NCBI GenBank assembly: GCA_905480105.1
Contig: CAJQPC010000068.1
Span: forward strand, 1-49,057
DNA length: 49,057 bases
Origin: an uncultured bacterium
GTDB taxonomy: Bacteria; Myxococcota_A; UBA796; CAJQPC01
Direction: 5' to 3'
Positions 43,809 to 49,057 of the stretch are shown here, piece after piece. The translations under genes were made by a program, and so were the position numbers. The first letter of the stretch is position 1, and each line of letters opens with the position of its first letter. The notes below the pieces were generated by a model. The model was not told where the DNA came from, searched no databases, and saw only the letters and a program-made list of their open reading frames with translations.

Positions 43809-44149
43809 GTGGGCGCTCCAGGGGGGCAGTGACCCCTACCGTAGCTCTGAGGCTAACGGGTCTTCTGGGGTATTCGGGCCCAACCTGCGTTCGCAGGGAA
43901 ACCCAGCCCGATACGTCACGCCAAGCAGGGACGTTTCGGACCGTTTCCAGGTACCCCTGGGGATGGGTTGGGCGTTCGGTGCTTGGGCGCCAGCGGTGCC
44001 AAGCCGTGGTGCCGAGCCAGCCTCCCGAGGGCGTGGACCACCCCTGGCCGCCCTTCAGCGAGGCCCATCGGGCTGACCGGCGTGGCGCCTCCTGGAGCAC
44101 TCTCGGAAGCGGACCGCTACGCACCCTCGAGACCAAAACCGCGATGGAT
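43809..44149. other. intergenic stretch, no gene seen
   Basis: This 341-base gap between the CotH start and the MORN-like gene stop holds one copy of the 35-bp repeat (43968-44002). Plus-strand frames across it are long but lack protein character and run antisense into the next gene. I see no RNA gene. Confidence 0.6.
43968..44002 (+). repeat. dispersed intergenic repeat, copy B
   Basis: Second copy of the 35-base repeat (see 39422). Its four differences leave the stem-loop able to form, GGTGC-TTGG-GCGCC, one G-C pair becoming G-U. It lies 160 bases upstream of the CotH lipoprotein gene, in the same orientation as copy A. Confidence 0.7.
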
Positions 44150-44797
44150 TCAGCCGCCGGCTGGAGCCGAAGCCGCCTCGCCGCATACGTCCATCGTCCA
44201 AGGGGGCTGGGCGTCACCCGCCGCTGCGGTCCAGACCCGACCAGGCTCGTCACCGAGGTAGCACGTGGTCTTTGTCCACAACCCCGCAGCGTCGAACTCC
44301 TGTTCGGGACCTACCTTGGCGTTCCGATCGAAATAGGCCTGGGCTCGGATCTGACCGTTTTCGTGCCAGAACACGCGCTCGCCGTGCTGCAGCGAGTCGG
44401 TGACCTCCGACTGCGACTCCTGCTGGCCGCTGGCATACCAAGTGGAACGGATGCCCATCTCAGTTCCCGAGTGAAAGGTGGACTCGGCCTTCTTGGCGCC
44501 GTTTTCGTGCCAGAAGGTCCACACCCCGTCCTGAACACCCTTCACGAATGCGCCGCGCGAAGCCTGGGTCCCGTCCAGGAACCACTCCTCGCGAAGTCCC
44601 TCTTCCACACCGTCCACGAAGGCCGTTCGGCGAAAAAGCTGACCGCTTGGGTATCGCTCGATCGATTCGCCATGGGGCACGCCATGACGCATCGAGGTCT
44701 GCGCGAGAACCGTGCCGTTGGCGTGGCTTTCGGTGACCACTTCGATCGTACTTCCCCCCCCACAGGCGAGCACGAGTGAGAGCAGAGCAAAGTGCAT
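44150..44797 (-). CDS. MORN-like repeat lipoprotein (YwqK-type)
   Basis: ATG at 44797 (GGGAG upstream) gives lipobox FALLSLVLAC; the upstream in-frame ATG at 44851 is inside the terminator region. The 215-residue protein is built of about five MORN-like repeats, each of 22-24 residues: 'G...G.ERYPSGQ', 'G.REEWFLDGT', 'GVWTFWHENGAKKAESTFH', 'GIRSTWYASGQ', 'GERVFWHENGQ'. Such repeats form a beta-solenoid; YwqK-type proteins in this group are sometimes annotated as antitoxins. No toxin gene is adjacent. A C-terminal pair of cysteines follows. Confidence 0.8.
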   Translation of the reverse strand: MHFALLSLVLACGGGSTIEVVTESHANGTVLAQTSMRHGVPHGESIERYPSGQLFRRTAFVDGVEEGLREEWFLDGTQASRGAFVKGVQDGVWTFWHENGAKKAESTFHSGTEMGIRSTWYASGQQESQSEVTDSLQHGERVFWHENGQIRAQAYFDRNAKVGPEQEFDAAGLWTKTTCYLGDEPGRVWTAAAGDAQPPWTMDVCGEAASAPAGG

Positions 44798-44810
44798 GCG
44801 GGACTCCCTA

Positions 44811-44846
44811 AAAAGAACGAACCCCCACCAACTGGCAGGGGTTCGA
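44811..44846 (-). terminator. rho-independent terminator after small lipoprotein gene
   Basis: On the minus strand CGAACCCC and GGGGTTCG form an 8-bp stem, followed by TTCTTTTTA. It lies 20 bases after the stop of the 80-residue lipoprotein and just before the ribosome site of the next gene. It therefore separates the two units. Confidence 0.85.
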
Positions 44847-44865
44847 ACCATCTCTTTGGCCTAAA

Positions 44866-45108
44866 TTACTTGGTGCCGCTGATGCTGGCGGTCTGCATGA
44901 GACCGAAGATGGGGCCACTGGTGACCATCACCGTGGTGATGGTTCCGCCGGAAGGCACCTGGGCTTCCACATCTTCGATGCTGGCGCCGATGATGAACTT
45001 CGAACCGGTGACGGTGAAGACCTTGTCGCCTTCGACGACGGTTACACAACCAGTGGTGAATGCGAACAGAGCTGCTACCGCGCCCATCAGACCGATCTTC
45101 CGAAACAT
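44866..45108 (-). CDS. small 80-residue lipoprotein
   Basis: ATG at 45108 follows AGGAG at five bases. The signal RKIGLMGAVAALFAFTTGC is a good lipobox; the mature part is about 60 residues (VTVVEGDKVFTVTGSKFIIG, then IEDVEAQVPSGGTITT). It is beta-rich, with no other cysteine, and the family is not recognised. Its own terminator follows. A larger in-frame extension upstream encodes a transposase-like fragment and is not part of this gene. Confidence 0.82.
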   Translation of the reverse strand: MFRKIGLMGAVAALFAFTTGCVTVVEGDKVFTVTGSKFIIGASIEDVEAQVPSGGTITTVMVTSGPIFGLMQTASISGTK

Positions 45109-45455
45109 TTTTACTCCTAAGAACCCGATTGTGCCGGGCGTTGGAACCCTAAAGCAAGGTGGACCGCCGGTCAACCTCCGCTTGTGGACGTGAACGTTCA
45201 GGTTCAGTGCCGGGCCGAACCCACCGCGGGCTTTGGCCAAGTCCAGGAGCATAGTCAAGCAACGGAGCACATGGACGCTGAGCAGCCTGTTGTCTTGGGC
45301 CATCGTTCGCAGCAGCACCCCTGAAATCGCTAGGGCGGCGCTTGAGCAGACCACCGCTCAGTAGGGACAGGCTGGAGGCATTTCCAGGCCGGCAGCAGTT
45401 TCAACTAAAACAAAGGGACAACCAGAATAAAAGACTGGTGAGACTCGGCCCTTTG
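45109..45455. other. intergenic stretch with decayed transposase and terminator
   Basis: This 347-base gap between the small lipoprotein and the discoidin-like lipoprotein holds the IS91-like fragment (45160-45354) and the hairpin of the upstream gene (45409-45456). The rest shows no gene. Confidence 0.5.
45160..45354 (-). pseudogene. remnant of IS91-family (Y2) transposase
   Basis: Reading on the minus strand, RCLTMLLDLAKARGGFGPAL is followed by NLNVHVHKRRLTG at 45184-45225. It closely resembles the IS91-type block 'QRFGSALNLNVHFH.L..DG', including the His-x-His metal motif. The fragment is about 65 codons, has no intact N- or C-terminus, and is followed in the same frame by the small lipoprotein. 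The call rests on one motif, so it could be chance or a diverged neighbour. Confidence 0.45.
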
Positions 45456-45456
45456 T
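45409..45456 (-). terminator. hairpin terminator after discoidin-like lipoprotein
   Basis: On the minus strand ACAAAGGG and CCCTTTGT form the outer stem, with an inner ACCAG/CTGGT pair, and TTTTAGTTG follows. The outer stem starts at the last base of the stop codon. Confidence 0.65.
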
Positions 45457-46604
45457 CACTCCGCTGGGGCATCCTCCATCATCTCGATCTCGACGATGTT
45501 GATGGCATTGTTGTAGGGCTGCCCACCCATGTTCGCGGTCACGTAGATTCGATAGAACCGGTACGGTGTCTCATTGAAAAGGCTGTAGTACGTGAACGGC
45601 TCCCCGCCGTACATGACGTAGGGGAGATCGGCATCCTTGACAGTGTGGAGCGTCACCCAACTGGACTCGTCGTCGCTGGCCTGGAGCTCCCAGTCCCGGG
45701 CCCGATACCCCTCGTGGAACGCCGCGCCCATGAGACCGTAACGGCTGATTGTACGCTCGCCGCCGAGCCCAAAGTCGACGCTGATCCACTCCGGCTCTCC
45801 GTCGGTCCAGAACATGTCCCAGCTCTCGGTGCCTGTTCCGAGCAAGTCATCGAAGGCTTTATCCGCGATATACCAGTCGTTATCTGGACAGTAGGAGCAG
45901 CCGCTCGCGTCGTAGACCAAGCCACTGGTAATGTCCCCCCCATAGACCTCGCCACCGATGGCCACGGTGTCCGTCCCCCTGACACCGGTCAGAGCGCCAT
46001 CGCTGGCCATCACCGAGCAGGTCCACTCTTCCCCTTCGGCGGTGTGCACGCTGGAGAGCGAGGCAGAAGTCTCATCGCTCATCTCACCGTCGACGCTCCA
46101 CGCGTAGCGGTAGACGACTTCGTCCCCGTCAGGGTCAGCAGCGGGCTCAATGATCAAGCACTCCAGCGGGTGATTCGCGCCAGGGGAAGAAGGCGAAATC
46201 TCCACGACCGGGCTGCCGGGGGGGCGATTGGCCTGGACAATCGCGACCGAGTCGGTGCCCGGCTCACTCTCCGATTCGCCGTCGCTGGCCACCGCCACGC
46301 AGGTCCAGGTTTCGCCCTCGGCCGTCTGGTCAGCCGTCACAAAGTCACCTTCTTTGACCGGCTCCCCGTCGCGCTCCCAGCCAATCCATGTGGTGAGTTC
46401 CGCTCCCTCAGGGTGGATGCTGGGTGTGGTGAGCTCGCACACCAAGTCATCGTCCGTCTTTGGGTTCGCAGGCGAAATGGTCACCCCGGGTGCGCTGGGA
46501 GCCGAGTTGTCCCCCACCCCAATGTTGTTCCCAGCGTCGTCTTCGCCCCTTAGCGAGAAGATGCCTGTTTCACTGCACCCGACCAGAGCCAATAAGGTCC
46601 ACAT
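45456..46604 (-). CDS. lipoprotein with Ig-like repeats and discoidin (F5/8-C-like) domain
   Basis: ATG at 46604 gives a very short lipobox (MWTLLALVGC). Two or three Ig-like units follow, each with a C...WTC pattern (DDLVCELTTPSIHPEGAELT, then EGETWTCVAVASDGESESE, and EGEEWTCSVMASDGALTGV). The last 170 residues form an F5/8-type-C-like domain (WYIADKAFDDLLGTGTESWD, WISVDFGLGGERTISRYGL, then YRFYRIYVTAN). Discoidin domains bind surface glycans. The layout recalls adhesins, probably on the outer membrane. It is transcribed away from the DUF4157 pair. Confidence 0.82.
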   Translation of the reverse strand: MWTLLALVGCSETGIFSLRGEDDAGNNIGVGDNSAPSAPGVTISPANPKTDDDLVCELTTPSIHPEGAELTTWIGWERDGEPVKEGDFVTADQTAEGETWTCVAVASDGESESEPGTDSVAIVQANRPPGSPVVEISPSSPGANHPLECLIIEPAADPDGDEVVYRYAWSVDGEMSDETSASLSSVHTAEGEEWTCSVMASDGALTGVRGTDTVAIGGEVYGGDITSGLVYDASGCSYCPDNDWYIADKAFDDLLGTGTESWDMFWTDGEPEWISVDFGLGGERTISRYGLMGAAFHEGYRARDWELQASDDESSWVTLHTVKDADLPYVMYGGEPFTYYSLFNETPYRFYRIYVTANMGGQPYNNAINIVEIEMMEDAPAE

Positions 46605-46723
46605 TCACGACACCTCTAGTTGACCCTACCATACGAATCGAGTCGAATCACACTGCATCCCTGAGGGACTCACCCGTCTCCGTCGGTCAGGGGGGCCCAA
46701 CCTTTTGGCCCGCCCGAAAGGAG

Positions 46724-47182
46724 TCAGACGAAAGGGATGAAACGGGCCGAGTGGAGGATCTCCAGCACCCGAGGCTCCACTGTGGTGGCGAGCGAGCGAA
46801 GCGTCGCCCCGTTGACCTCGATCAAGCCGTGATCCGGGGTTCTCACAAGCCCGAACCACTGTCGAAAGGGCTGCTGCGTGTCGGGCGGTTGCCACTCATA
46901 GGTCTGAAAAAACGCCGGGTGTCCGTCTATCTCCATCGACTCAGCAGACAGCTCGACGAAGCCGGGGTACTCCGCGTTCTGCTGCGCCCGGGCGGCCTCC
47001 AGCATGCGGTCGACCACCTCCGCCACGGCGGGAAGCTTGGACCGAGAGAACCCTAAATTCGAGCGATAGCTCTGGGCTACTGGACCCACTGCCAGCAGCG
47101 GAAAATCAGGAGAGGAGCCCCCCTCCCACCCCACAGGCAAGAACAGGGAAATGCCAAGGCCGCGGTGGAAGTGACTGGGCAT
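46724..47182 (-). CDS. DcrB-like partner of DUF4157 protein
   Basis: ATG at 47182 lies three bases after the DUF4157 gene stop, so the two are translated together. The 152-residue protein has ISLFLPVGWE, then MEIDGHPAFFQTYEW and RTPDHGLIEVNGATLRSLAT. That is a layout like DcrB (DUF1795) or PsbP-like domains, which are often found as chaperones or adaptors for secreted effectors in type VI and related systems. No signal peptide or membrane helix is seen, so it is probably cytoplasmic. An immunity role is possible. Confidence 0.7.
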   Translation of the reverse strand: MPSHFHRGLGISLFLPVGWEGGSSPDFPLLAVGPVAQSYRSNLGFSRSKLPAVAEVVDRMLEAARAQQNAEYPGFVELSAESMEIDGHPAFFQTYEWQPPDTQQPFRQWFGLVRTPDHGLIEVNGATLRSLATTVEPRVLEILHSARFIPFV

Positions 47183-47185
47183 TGG

Positions 47186-48874
47186 TCAACCAACGAGCTT
47201 GGTCTTGAGCGCCGCCAAGTCCACATCAAAGGCCACGCCCCACTCCATTCCCAGGCCCAAGGCGGTCTTGCCCTTGGACTTAAAGACGACCCGCCAGTCA
47301 TTCAGAGAGCACTCGCCCTCGTACTCGTATCCCACCCCGACGTTCACACCCATCGTCGCCGAGGCGCCCATCAGCTTTGTTCCGGCGCTGTCGGTGAACT
47401 CCACCGTCGGGGTCGTGGAGAACGAAGCCCCAGCGAATGCCGCAAGCTTTCCCTTGAGACCAAAGTCCGCCTCGCCCTTCGACAAGTCGTAGCTTCCCTC
47501 CGCCCCAATGGAAGCATCCGCTTTGGCGCCGATGGTTCCCTCCCCCTTGACCCGGCCGCGTGCATAGGTCGCGGCAATGGACGTTCCCTTTTCTCCCTTT
47601 TTGCCCATCAGCAGGGAAACAGACGCCGAAGCCTCGCCAGATGCACTGCTTGCATTCATCTCTCCGCCCAAGGAGCGTGTTCCCTCGGCTTCGCCTAGGC
47701 GTCCGCTGCGCTTGGTGAACAGGTCTTCCTCGGCCAGCTTGATGCGCACCTTTACGGGGGCCCCCTCCTCTGCGGCCTCTTTGGCAGCATCCTCATCCGA
47801 GACCGCCGCGCTTGGGCGAAGCCCTTCCATCGGGCTGGAGGAGCCGTCTTCTCCTCCCCCAGAATGATTCGTCTCGCCAAGCAGACCCGTATCCGGGACG
47901 CCAAAGTCACTTGCATCCGCATCTTCGATGTCGTCTACGTCTTCTTCCCCCGCATCCCTGCCGGTCTTGTCTTTGTAGAGGGCCTTTGCGGTCTCGATCT
48001 GCCTCTCGATCTCGACGGTCTTTGCCTTCCGGACCGCGGCGTTGTTGGGGATGGTCGACGCCTCGATGGCGGTCTTGAAACGCGACAGGCCTTTCATTCG
48101 GCGGTTGTGCGGGCTCGTGATGTCCCTGACCTGGGCGAAGAGGCTCTCGAAGGACTCATAGACCTCGATGAGTTCCTGGGCTTCGCTGCTCCAGTTCATG
48201 GTTTCTGTGTACCCATGGTCCATCTTCAGTTTTCTCTGGATGACCGGCTGAGCGGTCTCCCGCCGCTGAACCAGGCCGGGCCCCGCCGATTCCGCGCCAT
48301 CCGTGGGTGCGGAGTGTACGGACGGTCCAGCGAGCGCACGCGCCGCGGAACGCCCAGCGTCGTCCGCCTCGGATTCGAGCGCCGATGAGTCGTTCAGCGG
48401 CACTCCGGCAATCATCGCATTCGCCCGGACGCGGCCTTCGTTTTGCTGGCGAAGGTGACCGAGTTCATGCCCCAGAGTGTCGTTCGAGTACGAGCCCCCG
48501 GCAACGTGAACGTGGCCGTTGTGGGTGAGCGCTTCTGCATTCAGCTTCTGGGCCGCGGGGCTGCCCGTGTGGATTCGTACTCCCGACAAGTCCATGTCAA
48601 AGACGGACCCAAGCTGCGTTCGCTCCTGTTTGGAGAGCGCCTGACCGCCACCATTGTCTATATGTACTGGGTCCTGAGATGCCCCCCCTTTGGTCTCGCC
48701 CTGGACCGTTTTGGCGGGCCGACGCTGAACGAGCGGATCATCGAGGGTGTGTTTCGAGAGGGCTTCGCCAAAGGTGTATTTGGAGAGGGCGTCATCCCGG
48801 CTGCCAGCGGATTCTCCATGCTGCGAAGCCCCAAGGGGTTGAACCGTCTTTTTTCTCTGAAAAGCGTTCACCAT
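47186..48874 (-). CDS. DUF4157 protein with large C-terminal region (candidate eCIS effector)
   Basis: This 562-residue protein has a disordered N-terminus, then a DUF4157 domain (about 80-185): LSKQERTQLGSVFDMDLSGV, RIHTGSPAAQKLNAEAL, the zinc motif GHELGH (His136, Glu137, His140), and SALESEADDAG. VQRR and VIQRK motifs follow, the usual linker of these proteins. The C-terminal part holds a helical region, an acidic linker and a glycine/alanine-rich section of repeated strands (ASVSLLMGKKGEKGTSIAAT, GEGTIGAKADASIGAEGSYD). DUF4157 proteins are typical cargo of eCIS. The payload activity is not known; there is no recognised enzyme motif. Confidence 0.85.
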   Translation of the reverse strand: MVNAFQRKKTVQPLGASQHGESAGSRDDALSKYTFGEALSKHTLDDPLVQRRPAKTVQGETKGGASQDPVHIDNGGGQALSKQERTQLGSVFDMDLSGVRIHTGSPAAQKLNAEALTHNGHVHVAGGSYSNDTLGHELGHLRQQNEGRVRANAMIAGVPLNDSSALESEADDAGRSAARALAGPSVHSAPTDGAESAGPGLVQRRETAQPVIQRKLKMDHGYTETMNWSSEAQELIEVYESFESLFAQVRDITSPHNRRMKGLSRFKTAIEASTIPNNAAVRKAKTVEIERQIETAKALYKDKTGRDAGEEDVDDIEDADASDFGVPDTGLLGETNHSGGGEDGSSSPMEGLRPSAAVSDEDAAKEAAEEGAPVKVRIKLAEEDLFTKRSGRLGEAEGTRSLGGEMNASSASGEASASVSLLMGKKGEKGTSIAATYARGRVKGEGTIGAKADASIGAEGSYDLSKGEADFGLKGKLAAFAGASFSTTPTVEFTDSAGTKLMGASATMGVNVGVGYEYEGECSLNDWRVVFKSKGKTALGLGMEWGVAFDVDLAALKTKLVG

Positions 48875-48925
48875 GCACTTCCGTTGCTATTCGCCACCTG
48901 TCCCAGCACGCCTGACACCTACCCC

Positions 48926-49057
48926 CTATCGCCTCATGCTGCGCTGGCTTAGCAGTTTTGACGATTTTCCTGCCCGGTAGGCGGACTCATGCAGCTCCAC
49001 ATCTGAGACATGCCCGTGGCGGACCGATACCCAAATGTAGAGCACCCCAGAAGAGAA
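48926..49057 (-). CDS. C-terminal end of an unknown gene, partial
   Basis: A minus-strand frame runs open from the right edge to a TAG at 48926 (43 codons): VLYIWVSVRHGHVSDVELHE, then SAYRAGKSSKLLSQ. It looks protein-like and is in the same strand as the DUF4157 gene, 51 bases away. The family cannot be told from this fragment, and its coding status is uncertain. Confidence 0.4.
   Translation of the reverse strand, partial: FSSGVLYIWVSVRHGHVSDVELHESAYRAGKSSKLLSQRSMRR

Noticed and set aside
43829..44779. Plus-strand open frame of over 300 codons across the 43.8-44.8 kb region
   Set aside because: It lies antisense to the MORN-like lipoprotein gene, and its product has no domain or composition of a protein.
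46685..46716. GGGCCCAA/TTGGCCC inverted repeat after the DcrB-like gene, as a terminator
   Set aside because: The stem has a bulge and there is no T-run, so I did not list it as a terminator.

Overview
The window is a high-GC, gene-dense bacterial chromosome segment with no rRNA, tRNA, CRISPR array or intact insertion sequence that I can recognise. The gene content points to a predatory or social delta-type proteobacterium, most likely Myxococcota. It has an extracellular contractile injection system, a Hanks-type Ser/Thr kinase with VWA and FHA partners, MopE-like calcium/copper-binding repeats with FG-GAP blades, CotH and discoidin lipoproteins, and very many lipoproteins. The phylum is an inference from gene families, not from a marker gene.

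Region 1 (about 1-11,050) is an extracellular contractile injection system (eCIS) or related phage-tail-like locus. On the minus strand, in transcription order, it has a small basic protein, a Pvc16/DUF4255 tail-terminator-like protein, a long tail sheath, a gp19-type tail tube, a tail-assembly-chaperone-like protein, a DUF6760-like miniprotein that has no standard start codon, and a second, different sheath that runs off the left edge. On the plus strand are an unknown coiled protein, an ArgE-type M20 deacylase, a small DUF4157-like HExxH protein and the eCIS AAA+ ATPase. A HutF deiminase gene lies between them on the minus strand. No capsid, portal, terminase or lysis gene is visible here.

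Region 2 (about 11,050-24,100) is a long minus-strand cluster: a multi-pass membrane protein, a VWA lipoprotein, a membrane Ser/Thr kinase, three secreted or outer-membrane proteins, a helix-hairpin-helix lipoprotein and a small membrane protein. A divergent FHA-like membrane protein and a double cyclic-nucleotide-binding protein adjoin it. It looks like an uncharacterised envelope signalling module.

Region 3 (24,190-28,300) has a family 2 glycosyltransferase and a large lipoprotein with an anchor domain, three MopE-like metal-binding repeats and FG-GAP repeats. A strong hairpin terminator ends it.

Region 4 (28,350-38,650) is a pair of divergent operons built round radical SAM/SPASM enzymes. 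The nine-gene minus operon has two radical SAM proteins, a lipoprotein, a TonB-C-like protein, a free-standing SPASM protein, an ABC exporter pair, a DegT/DnrJ aminotransferase and a prepilin peptidase. The plus operon has a small lipoprotein and two radical SAM/SPASM enzymes. One radical SAM core lacks its SPASM domain, and a SPASM-only gene two genes downstream looks like the missing half. This is the part of the window most likely to be an undescribed pathway.

Region 5 (38,700-49,057) is an accessory island of surface lipoproteins (SGNH hydrolase, DUF4832-type, CotH, MORN-like, discoidin-like), with a dispersed 35-bp repeat and a decayed IS91-like transposase fragment. At the right end a second DUF4157 protein with a long glycine/alanine-rich C-terminus is tightly coupled to a DcrB-like gene. 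It is a candidate cargo or effector of the injection system some 38 kb away.
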